The notes under the pieces: model-generated | What the model was told of the DNA's origin: nothing | Seen by the model: only the letters and a program-made list of their open reading frames with translations | Databases searched by the model: none | Program-made: the position numbers and the translations under genes | Assembly (NCBI RefSeq): GCF_000931445.1 | Contig: NZ_CP010849.1 | Location: 6,758,001 to 6,822,000, forward strand | Length of the DNA stretch: 64,000 nucleotides | Origin: Streptomyces cyaneogriseus subsp. noncyanogenus | GTDB lineage: Bacteria; Actinomycetota; Actinomycetes; Streptomycetales; Streptomycetaceae | Direction: 5' to 3' | Part shown: piece after piece, positions 14,776 to 23,117 of the stretch | Position numbering within the stretch: position 1 is the first letter of the stretch | Layout of the letters: the number at the start of each line of letters is the position of its first letter

Positions 14776-14799
14776 CTAACGTACTGGTTCGTACATTAG
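14776..14799. promoter_or_regulatory. 24-bp inverted repeat in the TetR/shikimate dehydrogenase intergenic region
   Basis: CTAACGTACTGG and TTCGTACATTAG form an inverted repeat (CTAA-x-GTAC arms) in the 342-base divergent region 14656-14997. The remainder of that region is GC-rich with no other gene, apart from a run of GGC/CCG repeats at 14815-14935. TetR-family autoregulation from such a place is typical. Confidence 0.6.
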
Positions 14800-14997
14800 C
14801 CGCCGGTGCCGAGCGGACGCGGCCGGCCGGACAGCCCGGCAAGCCCGGGCGGCCCGGCAGCCCGGGTCGGCCCCGGCGGTCCGGGCCAGTCCCGGCAGTT
14901 CCGGCGGTCCCGGCGGCTCCGGCCGCTGTGCCGGTCCACTCGTCCTCGCCGGCTCCGCCGGTCCGTCCCCCATGTCAGGCCCGCTCAGGAGGTCCCG

Positions 14998-15873
14998 GTG
15001 CCCAAGGACTCGTATCTCGTCGGACTGATCGGTTCCGGCATCGGCCCCTCGCTCAGCCCGGCCCTGCACGAGCGCGAGGCCGACCGCCAGGGCCTGCGCT
15101 ACCTGTACCGGCTGATCGACATCGACACCCTCGGCGTCCCGCCCGAGGCGGTGGGCGACCTGGTGCGCGCCGCCCGCGACCTCGGCTTCGACGGGCTCAA
15201 CATCACCCACCCCTGCAAGCAGCTCGTCCTGGAGCACCTGGACGGCCTCGCCCCGCAGGCCGAGGCGCTGGGCGCGGTCAACACCGTCGTCTTCGACGGC
15301 GGCCGGGCGATCGGTCACAACACCGACGTCACCGGCTTCGCCGCCTCCTTCGCCCGCGGGCTGCCCGACGCGCCGCTGGAGCGCGTGGTGCAGCTCGGCG
15401 CCGGGGGCGCGGGCGCGGCCGTCGCCCACGCCACGCTCACGCTCGGCGCCGGGCGGGTCACCGTCGTCGACGCCCTGCCCGGACGGGCCGCCGCCCTGGC
15501 CGCTTCCCTGGAACGGCACTTCGGCGAGGGCCGCGCGGCCTTCGCCGCCCCCGACCGGCTGGCGGAACTGACCGCGGCGGCCGACGGCATCGTGCACGCC
15601 ACCCCCACCGGCATGGCCGCCCACCCCGGCCTGCCCCTGCCCGCCGGGCTCCTCCACCCCGGGCTGTGGGTGGCCGAGGTCGTCTACCGCCCGCTGGAGA
15701 CGGAACTGCTGCGCACCGCCCGCGCGCTCGGCTGCGCCGTGCTCGACGGCGGCGGCATGGCCGCCTTCCAGGCGGTGGACGCGTTCCGCCTGTTCACCGG
15801 CCGGGAACCCGACGGCGCGCGGATGCTCGCCGATCTCGCCGAGCTGGCCGGGGCCGTCACGGCACCGAAGTAG
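14998..15873 (+). CDS. Shikimate/quinate dehydrogenase
   Basis: This is a 291-residue AroE/YdiB-type enzyme that interconverts shikimate and 3-dehydroshikimate with NAD(P). The substrate lobe has S-L-S-P-A-L-H-E (residues 18-25), N-I-T-H-P-C-K with the catalytic Lys near 70, and N-T-D-V-T-G for the catalytic Asp. The cofactor lobe has G-A-G-G-A-G. GTG at 14998 follows AGGAGG. Followed directly by a dehydroshikimate dehydratase and controlled with a transporter, it most likely works in the catabolic direction rather than in aromatic amino-acid synthesis. Whether quinate is also used cannot be told. Confidence 0.85.
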   Translation: MPKDSYLVGLIGSGIGPSLSPALHEREADRQGLRYLYRLIDIDTLGVPPEAVGDLVRAARDLGFDGLNITHPCKQLVLEHLDGLAPQAEALGAVNTVVFDGGRAIGHNTDVTGFAASFARGLPDAPLERVVQLGAGGAGAAVAHATLTLGAGRVTVVDALPGRAAALAASLERHFGEGRAAFAAPDRLAELTAAADGIVHATPTGMAAHPGLPLPAGLLHPGLWVAEVVYRPLETELLRTARALGCAVLDGGGMAAFQAVDAFRLFTGREPDGARMLADLAELAGAVTAPK

Positions 15874-15885
15874 AGAGGTACCCCG

Positions 15886-17691
15886 ATGCGTACGTCCATC
15901 GCCACCGTCTCCCTCAGCGGCTCCCTCACCGAGAAGCTGAACGCCGCCGCCCGGGCCGGGTTCGACGGCGTGGAGATCTTCGAGAACGACCTGCTGGCCA
16001 GCCCCCTCACCCCGGAGGAGGTCCGCGACCGCTGCGCCGACCTCGGCCTGACCATCGACCTGTACCAGCCGATGCGGGACGTCGAGGCCCTCCCCGCCGA
16101 GGAGTTCGCCCGCACGCTGCGCCGGGCCCGGCACAAGTTCGAGCTGATGCGCCGGCTCGGCGCGGACACCGTGCTGGTCTGCTCCAGCGTCTCCCCGCTC
16201 GCCGTGGACGACGACGCCCTCGCCGCCGGGCAGCTCGCCCGGCTCGCCGACCTCGCCCAGGACTTCGGCATCCGCGTCGCCTACGAGGCGCTCGCCTGGG
16301 GCCGGCACGTCAGCACCTACGACCACGCCTGGCGCATCGTCGAGGCCGCCGGGCATCCGGCGCTCGGCACCTGCCTGGACAGCTTCCACATCCTCTCCCG
16401 GGGCAGCGACCCGCGGGGCATCGAGGGCATCCCCGGCGAGAAGATCTTCTTCCTCCAGCTCGCCGACGCGCCCCGGCTCGCCATGGACGTCCTCCAGTGG
16501 AGCCGCCACCACCGCTGCTTCCCCGGGCAGGGCGGCTTCGACGTGGCCGGGCTGGTGCGGCACGTGCTGCGCACCGGCTACGACGGTCCGCTCTCCCTGG
16601 AGGTCTTCAACGACGTCTTCCGGCAGTCCGACGCCGGCGCCACGGCCGTCGACGCCCAGCGCTCCCTGCGCCTCCTCCAGGAGCAGGTCGGCCTCACCGC
16701 GCCGCCCGCGCCCGTCGTCCCCACGGGGGTCGCCTTCGCCGAACTGGTCACACCGGACGCCGAACCCGTCGCCGCCCTGCTCGGCGCGCTGGGCTTCGCC
16801 CGCACCGCGCGCCACCGCGGGGGCAAACCCGTCGACCTGTGGCAGCAGGGCCAGGCCCGCGTCCTGGTCAACACCGGAACCGCCGCGCGCCGCGAGGGCA
16901 CCCACCTCGCCGCCGTCGGCCTGGAGTCCCCCGACCCGGCGGGAGCGGCCCGCCGCGCCGAGGCGCTGCTCGCCCCCGTCCTGCCGCGCCGCCGCGCCCC
17001 GCAGGACGCCCCGCTGGAGGCGGTCGCCGCCCCCGACGGCACGGAGCTGTTCTTCTGCGCCACCGGACGCGAGGCGCTGCCCGACTGGCGGGCGGACTTC
17101 CCGGCCGCCGGACCGGGTGCGCCGCGGGCCACGGGCGTGCGCCGCATCGACCACCTCTCCCTGACCCAGCCCTGGCACCACTTCGACGAGGCCGCCCTCT
17201 TCCACCGCAGCGTCCTCGGACTGCGCGCGCAGGAGAGCGTGGACGTCGCCGACCCCTACGGCCTGCTGCGCAGCCGTGCCGTCACCAACGCCGACGGCAG
17301 TGTCCGTATCGTCCTCACCGTCGGCCCGGCACCGGCCGACGACACCGCGCACGCCCAGCACATCGCGCTGGCCACCGACGACGTGGTGGCCGCGGCGCGC
17401 CGCTTCCGCGCCGCCGGCGGCCGGCTGCTGCCGATCCCCGCCAACTACTACGACGATCTCGCCGCCCGCCACGAGTTCGCCGACGGGGAGCTGGAGACCT
17501 ACCGCGAACTGGGCATCCTCTACGACCGGGACACGCACGGCGGTGTCTTCCGGCACTGCTACACGCACACCGTCGGCCGGGTCTTCTTCGAACTGGTCCA
17601 GCGGGAGGGCGGCTACCGCGGGTACGGCGCGCAGAACGCCCCCGTGCGCCTGGCGGCGCAGCACGCGGTCCGGGCGCTCACGGGCGGCTGA
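15886..17691 (+). CDS. quiC: 3-dehydroshikimate dehydratase fused to an HPPD-like VOC domain
   Basis: This is a 601-residue protein. The N-terminal 280 residues are a xylose-isomerase-like TIM barrel (A-R-A-G-F-D-G-V-E-I-F-E, then V-A-Y-E-A-L-A-W-G, D-S-F-H, H-H-R-C-F-P-G-Q-G) with the metal-binding Glu/Asp/His set of dehydroshikimate dehydratases. They form protocatechuate. Residues 290-600 contain two VOC/4-hydroxyphenylpyruvate-dioxygenase-like units (R-I-D-H-L-S-L-T-Q, then F-F-E-L-V-Q-R). This two-part form is known as QuiC1-type. It is 12 bases behind shikimate dehydrogenase, so probably co-transcribed. The product feeds the pca operon 40 kb away. Confidence 0.82.
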   Translation: MRTSIATVSLSGSLTEKLNAAARAGFDGVEIFENDLLASPLTPEEVRDRCADLGLTIDLYQPMRDVEALPAEEFARTLRRARHKFELMRRLGADTVLVCSSVSPLAVDDDALAAGQLARLADLAQDFGIRVAYEALAWGRHVSTYDHAWRIVEAAGHPALGTCLDSFHILSRGSDPRGIEGIPGEKIFFLQLADAPRLAMDVLQWSRHHRCFPGQGGFDVAGLVRHVLRTGYDGPLSLEVFNDVFRQSDAGATAVDAQRSLRLLQEQVGLTAPPAPVVPTGVAFAELVTPDAEPVAALLGALGFARTARHRGGKPVDLWQQGQARVLVNTGTAARREGTHLAAVGLESPDPAGAARRAEALLAPVLPRRRAPQDAPLEAVAAPDGTELFFCATGREALPDWRADFPAAGPGAPRATGVRRIDHLSLTQPWHHFDEAALFHRSVLGLRAQESVDVADPYGLLRSRAVTNADGSVRIVLTVGPAPADDTAHAQHIALATDDVVAAARRFRAAGGRLLPIPANYYDDLAARHEFADGELETYRELGILYDRDTHGGVFRHCYTHTVGRVFFELVQREGGYRGYGAQNAPVRLAAQHAVRALTGG

Positions 17692-17847
17692 CGGCCCCAG
17701 GACGGCGGGCGGCGGGACCGGCGACGGTCGACACGAGGACGGCGACGCGAGGACGGCGACGCGAGCAGGGGCCGGCCGAGCGGGCTGGTGAGCACCGGCG
17801 TGAACGGCCGGCCCGGTGGCGGCGGGACCGGGGACCCGTGGCGCGCG

Positions 17848-17878
17848 CCTGCCCCTCACCGTGGAGGTGAGGGGCAGG
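17848..17878. terminator. Bidirectional terminator between converging operons
   Basis: CCTGCCCCTCACC and GGTGAGGGGCAGG are perfect 13-base arms around GTGGA. It is placed 157 bases after quiC and 27 bases after gnd. The rest of 17692-17847 shows only GC-rich low-complexity DNA. Confidence 0.8.
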
Positions 17879-17904
17879 GACCGACAGCAGGTGCCCGCCG
17901 CGGA

Positions 17905-18786
17905 CTACTTCTTCGCCGACTCGACGGCGTGGCCGCCGAACTGGTTGCGCAGCGCCGCGATCATCTTCATCTGCGGCGAGTCCTCCTGGCGGGAGGCGAA
18001 CCGGGCGAACAGCGAGGCGGTGATCGCGGGCAGCGGCACCGCGTTGTCGATGGCCGCCTCCACCGTCCACCGGCCTTCGCCGGAGTCCTCGGCGTAACCG
18101 CGCAGCTTCTCCAGGTGCTGGTCCTCGTCGAGGGCGTTGACCGCGAGGTCGAGCAGCCAGGAGCGGATGACGGTGCCCTCCTGCCAGGAGCGGAAGACCT
18201 CGCGGACGTTGTCCACGGAGTCGACCTTCTCCAGCAGCTCCCAGCCCTCGGCGTACGCCTGCATCATCGCGTACTCGATGCCGTTGTGGACCATCTTGGC
18301 GAAGTGGCCCGCACCGACCTTGCCCGCGTGGACGTACCCGTAGGGGCCCTCCGGCTTGAGCGACTGGAAGATGGGCTGGAGGCGGTCGACGTGCTCCTTC
18401 TCGCCGCCGACCATCAGCGCGTAGCCGTTCTCCAGGCCCCACACACCGCCGGAGACGCCGGCGTCGACGAAGCCGATGCCCTTGGCGCCGAGCTCGGCGG
18501 CGTGCTTCTCGTCGTCGCTCCAGCGGGAGTTGCCGCCGTCGATCACCGTGTCGCCGGGCTGGAGCAGCTCACCGAGCTCGTCGATGACGGACTGGGTGGC
18601 CGCGCCGGCCGGGACCATCACCCAGACCGCGCGCGGTGCCTGAAGCTTGCCGACGAGTTCGGTCAGGCTGCTGACGTCGGAGATCTCGGCGTTGCGGTCG
18701 TAGCCGACGACGGTGTGGCCGGCGCGGCGCAGACGCTCGCGCATGTTGCCGCCCATCTTGCCGAGACCGATGAGACCGAGCTGCAT
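17905..18786 (-). CDS. gnd: 6-phosphogluconate dehydrogenase, short (YqeC/GndA) type
   Basis: This 293-residue enzyme oxidatively decarboxylates 6-phosphogluconate to ribulose 5-phosphate. G-L-G-K-M-G-G-N-M at the N-terminus binds the cofactor; D-A-G-V-S-G-G and K-M-V-H-N-G-I-E-Y are substrate and catalytic segments. At 293 residues against about 470 for the classic form, it belongs to the short, often NAD-preferring type. It ends the operon, 2 bases after pgi. Confidence 0.88.
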   Translation of the reverse strand: MQLGLIGLGKMGGNMRERLRRAGHTVVGYDRNAEISDVSSLTELVGKLQAPRAVWVMVPAGAATQSVIDELGELLQPGDTVIDGGNSRWSDDEKHAAELGAKGIGFVDAGVSGGVWGLENGYALMVGGEKEHVDRLQPIFQSLKPEGPYGYVHAGKVGAGHFAKMVHNGIEYAMMQAYAEGWELLEKVDSVDNVREVFRSWQEGTVIRSWLLDLAVNALDEDQHLEKLRGYAEDSGEGRWTVEAAIDNAVPLPAITASLFARFASRQEDSPQMKMIAALRNQFGGHAVESAKK

Positions 18787-18788
18787 GG

Positions 18789-20441
18789 TTACTTCACTTC
18801 CTTGAGATCGCGGTAGGCCGCGACGAGGGCGGCGGTGGACGGGTCGAGACCGGGCACGTCGGTGCCCTCGGTGAGGGCGGGCTCGACCCGCTTGGCGAGG
18901 ACCTTGCCGAGCTCGACGCCCCACTGGTCGAAGGAGTCGATGTTCCAGATCGCGCCCTGCACGAACACCTTGTGCTCGTACAGCGCGATCAACTGGCCCA
19001 GCACCGACGGGGTCAGCTCGGTGGCCAGGATCGTCGTGGTGGGGTGGTCGCCCTTGAACGTGCGGTGCGGCACCTGCTCCTCGGGCACACCCTCGGCCCG
19101 CACTTCCTCGGCGGTCTTGCCGAAGGCGAGGGCCTGGGTCTGGGCGAAGAAGTTGGCCATCAGCAGGTCGTGCTGCGCCTTCAGCTCGTCGCTCAGCTCG
19201 GCCACCGGGCGGGCGAAGCCGATGAAGTCCGCCGGGATCAGCTTGGTGCCCTGGTGGATGAGCTGGTAGTAGGCGTGCTGCCCGTTGGTGCCCGGTGTGC
19301 CCCAGACGACGGGGCCGGTCTGCCACTCGACGGGGTGGCCGTCGCGGTCGACCGACTTGCCGTTGGACTCCATGTCGAGCTGCTGGAGGTAGGCCGTGAA
19401 CTTCGACAGGTAGTGCGAGTACGGCAGCACCGCGTGCGACTGGGCGCCGAAGAAGTTGCCGTACCAGATGCCGAGCAGGCCCAGGATGAGCGGGGCGTTG
19501 ACCTCGGCTTCGGCGTTGCGGAAGTGCTCGTCGACGATGCGGAAACCGTCGAGCATCTCCCGGAACCGGTCCGGGCCGATGGCGATCATCAGCGACAGGC
19601 CGATCGCCGAGTCGTAGGAGTAGCGTCCGCCGACCCAGTCCCAGAACTCGAACATGTTGGCCGTGTCGATGCCGAACTCGGCGACCTTCCCGGCGTTGGT
19701 CGACAGGGCGACGAAGTGCTTGGCGACCGCCTTCTCGTCGCCGTCCACACCGTTCAGCAGCCAGGACCGCGCCGAGGTGGCGTTCGTGATCGTCTCGATC
19801 GTGGTGAAGGTCTTGGAGGCGACGATGAACAGCGTCTCCTCCGGATCGAGGTCGCGGACCGCCTCGTGCAGGTCGGCGCCGTCCACGTTGGAGACGAAAC
19901 GGAACGTCAGGGAACGGTCGGTGTAGGCGCGCAGCGCCTCGTAGGCCATCGCCGGGCCGAGGTCGGAGCCGCCGATGCCGATGTTGACGATGTTGCGGAT
20001 GGGGCGGCCGGTGTGACCGGTCCACTCACCCGAGCGGACCCGGTCCGCGAAGTCGGTCATCCTGTCCAGCACCGCGTGGACCTTGGGGACGACGTTCTCG
20101 CCGTCGACCTCGACGACCGCCTCGCGGGGGGCGCGCAGCGCGGTGTGCAGCACCGCCCGCCGCTCGGTGACGTTGATCTTCTCGCCGCGGAACATGGCGT
20201 CGCGCAGCTCGAACACGCCGGTGGCGGCGGCCAGTTCCTGCAACAGGGCGAGGGTCTCGTCGGTGACCAGGTTCTTCGAGTAGTCGATCCGCAGGTCACC
20301 GACGTGCACCACGTACCGCTCCGCGCGGGAGGGGTCCGCGGCGAACAGCTCCCGCAGGTTCGGGTGGAGCATCGCCTCGGCGCGGTGGTCCTCCAGGGCC
20401 GTCCACTCCGGACGCCTGCTGAGCTTGGGGGAGTCAGACAT
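18789..20441 (-). CDS. pgi: Glucose-6-phosphate isomerase
   Basis: This 550-residue enzyme interconverts glucose 6-phosphate and fructose 6-phosphate. N-I-G-I-G-G-S-D-L-G-P-A and S-K-T-F-T-T-I-E-T hold the sugar-phosphate site. The family signature with the catalytic Glu (Q-L-D-M-E-S-N-G-K) and His (H-Q-G-T-K-L-I-P) are present. Length is normal. It overlaps opcA by 8 bases. In the operon it can return fructose 6-phosphate to glucose 6-phosphate, allowing cycling through the oxidative pentose branch. Confidence 0.95.
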   Translation of the reverse strand: MSDSPKLSRRPEWTALEDHRAEAMLHPNLRELFAADPSRAERYVVHVGDLRIDYSKNLVTDETLALLQELAAATGVFELRDAMFRGEKINVTERRAVLHTALRAPREAVVEVDGENVVPKVHAVLDRMTDFADRVRSGEWTGHTGRPIRNIVNIGIGGSDLGPAMAYEALRAYTDRSLTFRFVSNVDGADLHEAVRDLDPEETLFIVASKTFTTIETITNATSARSWLLNGVDGDEKAVAKHFVALSTNAGKVAEFGIDTANMFEFWDWVGGRYSYDSAIGLSLMIAIGPDRFREMLDGFRIVDEHFRNAEAEVNAPLILGLLGIWYGNFFGAQSHAVLPYSHYLSKFTAYLQQLDMESNGKSVDRDGHPVEWQTGPVVWGTPGTNGQHAYYQLIHQGTKLIPADFIGFARPVAELSDELKAQHDLLMANFFAQTQALAFGKTAEEVRAEGVPEEQVPHRTFKGDHPTTTILATELTPSVLGQLIALYEHKVFVQGAIWNIDSFDQWGVELGKVLAKRVEPALTEGTDVPGLDPSTAALVAAYRDLKEVK

Positions 20442-21369
20442 GTGCGGGGGTCTCCTCGGTTGCCTCGCCGCGCAGGGCGATGGCGTACATCTCGTCCGCG
20501 TCGAGGCGCCGCAGCTCCTCGGCGATGAGTTCGGAGGTGGGGCGGACCTTCAGCGCGAGGGTGCGCGGCGGCTGGTCCGGCAGGGTCAGGGTGGCCAGCG
20601 GGCCCTCCGGCCGGTCGATGACGATCTCGCCGTTCCCGGTGCCCAGGCGCACGCCCGTGACGACCGGTCCGGCGGTGTCCACCCGCTCGACCGGAACGTG
20701 CAGCCGCGCCTCCAGCCAGCGGGCCAGCAGTTCCGCGCTCGGGTTCTCCGGCTCGCTCTCCACCACCGCGGAGGTGATCTGCTGCCGGGCCTGGTCCAGG
20801 GCGGCGGCCAGCATGGAGCGCCACGGGGTCAGCCGGGTCCAGGCCAGGTCGGTGTCGCCGGGCGCGTAGGACCGGACGCGGTCCTCGAGGGCCTGGAGCG
20901 GGTGCTCGACGGCGTACATGTCGGTGATCCGGCGCTGGGCCAGCGCACCGAGCGGGTCCTTGGCAGGGTTCTCCGGCGCGTCCACCGGCCACCAGACGAC
21001 GACCGGGGCGTCCGGCAGCAGCAGCGGCAGCACCACCGAGTCGGCGTGGTCGGACACCTCGCCGTACATGCGCAGCACCACCGTCTCGCCGGTGCCGGCC
21101 TCGGAACCCACCCGCACCTCGGCGTCGAGGTGGGAGCGGGTGCGGTCGCGGGAGGTGCGGGCGTGGCGCTTGATGACGACCAGGGTGCGCGAGGGGTGCT
21201 CGTGGGAGGCTTCCTCGGCCGCCTTCATCGAGTCGTAGGCGTTCTCCTCGTCCGTGACGATCACCATCGTCAGGACCATGCCCACGGCCGGGGTGCCGAT
21301 GGCGCGGCGACCTTGCACCAGCGCCTTGTTGATCTTGCTTGCCGTGGTGTCGGTCAGGTCGATCCTCAT
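20434..21369 (-). CDS. opcA: OpcA, glucose-6-phosphate dehydrogenase assembly protein
   Basis: This 311-residue protein is the actinobacterial/cyanobacterial partner that helps assemble and allosterically tune Zwf. R-T-L-V-V-I-K-R-H-A, V-V-W-W-P-V-D-A-P and L-A-W-T-R-L-T-P-W-R are the typical family blocks. There is no catalytic motif, as expected. The start overlaps the zwf stop by four bases, so stoichiometric synthesis is likely. Confidence 0.92.
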   Translation of the reverse strand: MRIDLTDTTASKINKALVQGRRAIGTPAVGMVLTMVIVTDEENAYDSMKAAEEASHEHPSRTLVVIKRHARTSRDRTRSHLDAEVRVGSEAGTGETVVLRMYGEVSDHADSVVLPLLLPDAPVVVWWPVDAPENPAKDPLGALAQRRITDMYAVEHPLQALEDRVRSYAPGDTDLAWTRLTPWRSMLAAALDQARQQITSAVVESEPENPSAELLARWLEARLHVPVERVDTAGPVVTGVRLGTGNGEIVIDRPEGPLATLTLPDQPPRTLALKVRPTSELIAEELRRLDADEMYAIALRGEATEETPAHV

Positions 21370-23117
21370 GGCCTGCGCCAGCTCCGTCCGTCTCGTGCGA
21401 GCATCTCGTCGGCTTCCTCGGGTCCCCAGCTCCCCGAGGCGTACTGCGCGGGCCTGCCGTGCGTGGCCCAGTACTCCTCGACCGGGTCGAGGATCCTCCA
21501 GGACTCTTCCACTTCCTGGTGACGGGGGAACAGGTTGGCGTCCCCCAGAAGAACGTCCAGGATGAGCCGCTCGTACGCCTCCGGGCTGGACTCGGTGAAC
21601 GACTCGCCGTAGGCGAAGTCCATCGACACGTCCCGGATCTCCATCGAGGTGCCCGGCACCTTGGAGCCGAAGCGGACCGTCATGCCCTCGTCGGGCTGGA
21701 CGCGGATGACGATCGCGTTCTCGCCCAGCTCCTCGGTGGCGGTGGTGTCGAAGGGGGAGTGCGGGGCCCGCTGGAAGACGACCGCGATCTCCGTCACCCG
21801 GCGGCCCAGCCGCTTGCCGGTGCGCAGGTAGAAGGGGACGCCCGCCCAGCGGCGGTTGTCGATGGCCAGCTTGATCGCGGCGTAGGTGTCGGTGGTGGAG
21901 GCCGGGTCGATGCCGTCCTCCTCCAGATAGCCGCGCACCTGGGCGCCGCCCTGCCAGCCGCCCGCGTACTGCCCGCGCACGGTGTGCCGGCCGAGGTCCT
22001 CGGGCAGCCGGACCGCCCGCAGCACCTTCAGTTTCTCGGTGAGCAGCGACTCGGCGTCGAAGGAGGCGGGCTCCTCCATCGCGGTCAGCGCGAGCAACTG
22101 GAGCAGGTGGTTCTGGATGACGTCGCGGGCGGCGCCGATGCCGTCGTAATAGCCGGCCCGGCCGCCGATGCCGATGTCCTCGGCCATCGTGATCTGCACA
22201 TGGTCGACGTACGAGCGGTTCCAGATCGGCTCGTACATCTGGTTGGCGAAGCGCAGCGCCAGGATGTTCTGGACGGTCTCCTTGCCCAGGTAGTGGTCGA
22301 TGCGGAAGACCTGGTCCGGCTCGAAGACCTCGTGCACGATCGCGTTCAGGTCGCAGGCGCTGGCCAGGTCGTGCCCGAACGGCTTCTCGATGACCGCGCG
22401 GCGCCAGGCGCCCTCCGGGGCGTCGGCCAGCCCGTGCTTCTTGAGCTGCTGGACGACCTTGGGGAAGAACTTCGGCGGCACGGAGAGGTAGAAGGCGTAG
22501 TTGCCGCTGGTGCCGCGGGAGGCGTCCAGCTCCTCCACGGCGTCCCCGAGCTGCTTGAACGCGGTGTCGTCGTCGAAGTCGCCGGGGATGAAGCGCATGC
22601 CCTCGGCGAGCTGCTGCCACACCTCCTCGCGGAACGGCGTCCGCGCGTGCTCCTTGACCGCGTCGTGCACGACCTGCGCGAAGTCCTGGTCCTCCCAGTC
22701 CCGGCGGGCGAAGCCCACCAGCGAGAAGCCCGGCGGCAGCAGGCCGCGGTTGGCCAGGTCGTAGACGGCCGGCATCAGCTTCTTGCGGGACAGGTCGCCG
22801 GTGACCCCGAAGATGACCAGGCCGGACGGGCCCGCGATCCGGGGCAGCCGGCGATCGCGCGGGTCGCGCAGCGGATTGGACCAGTCGGCGGCCGGGACGG
22901 GGGCGGCGGACCGCCGCTTCGCCGCCGGGGCGGCCTCGGGGGCCGCCTTCTTCGCCTTCTTCGTCCCCTGCGCTGCCTGCGCTGCCTGCTCCGGGGCGTC
23001 CTGTCCGGTGTCGCCGGCGGTCTTGCGGGCCCGCTTGGCGGGCTTGGCCCCGCCGGCCGCGGACGTGTCGGTCACCGCGGCCTCACCGGCCGCCGCTTTT
23101 GGAAGCTCCTCGCTCAT
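21366..23117 (-). CDS. zwf: Glucose-6-phosphate dehydrogenase with a Lys/Ala-rich N-terminal extension
   Basis: This 583-residue NADP enzyme starts the oxidative pentose phosphate branch. The catalytic part begins near residue 78 (N-P-L-R-D-P-R-D-R-R-L-P-R-I-A-G-P) with G-D-L-S-R-K-K-L for NADP and R-I-D-H-Y-L-G-K-E for the active site. Residues 1-77 are extra: low-complexity Ala/Lys/Pro with K-R-A-R-K and K-K-A-K-K-A clusters, probably disordered. The family usually lacks this. No internal ATG or GTG with a good ribosome site at the conserved start was noted, and the upstream ATG overlaps the tal stop, so the extension appears real. Confidence 0.93.
   Translation of the reverse strand: MSEELPKAAAGEAAVTDTSAAGGAKPAKRARKTAGDTGQDAPEQAAQAAQGTKKAKKAAPEAAPAAKRRSAAPVPAADWSNPLRDPRDRRLPRIAGPSGLVIFGVTGDLSRKKLMPAVYDLANRGLLPPGFSLVGFARRDWEDQDFAQVVHDAVKEHARTPFREEVWQQLAEGMRFIPGDFDDDTAFKQLGDAVEELDASRGTSGNYAFYLSVPPKFFPKVVQQLKKHGLADAPEGAWRRAVIEKPFGHDLASACDLNAIVHEVFEPDQVFRIDHYLGKETVQNILALRFANQMYEPIWNRSYVDHVQITMAEDIGIGGRAGYYDGIGAARDVIQNHLLQLLALTAMEEPASFDAESLLTEKLKVLRAVRLPEDLGRHTVRGQYAGGWQGGAQVRGYLEEDGIDPASTTDTYAAIKLAIDNRRWAGVPFYLRTGKRLGRRVTEIAVVFQRAPHSPFDTTATEELGENAIVIRVQPDEGMTVRFGSKVPGTSMEIRDVSMDFAYGESFTESSPEAYERLILDVLLGDANLFPRHQEVEESWRILDPVEEYWATHGRPAQYASGSWGPEEADEMLARDGRSWRRP

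Noticed and set aside
14727..17870. Very long overlapping frames on both strands over the shikimate genes
   Set aside because: They are out-of-frame shadows, rich in Arg/Pro/Gly, produced by high GC content; the quiC and dehydrogenase frames carry the real motifs.
17905..20025. 706-residue frame joining a pgi shadow to gnd
   Set aside because: The N-terminal 293 codons are the wrong frame of pgi; gnd has a proper start at 18786.
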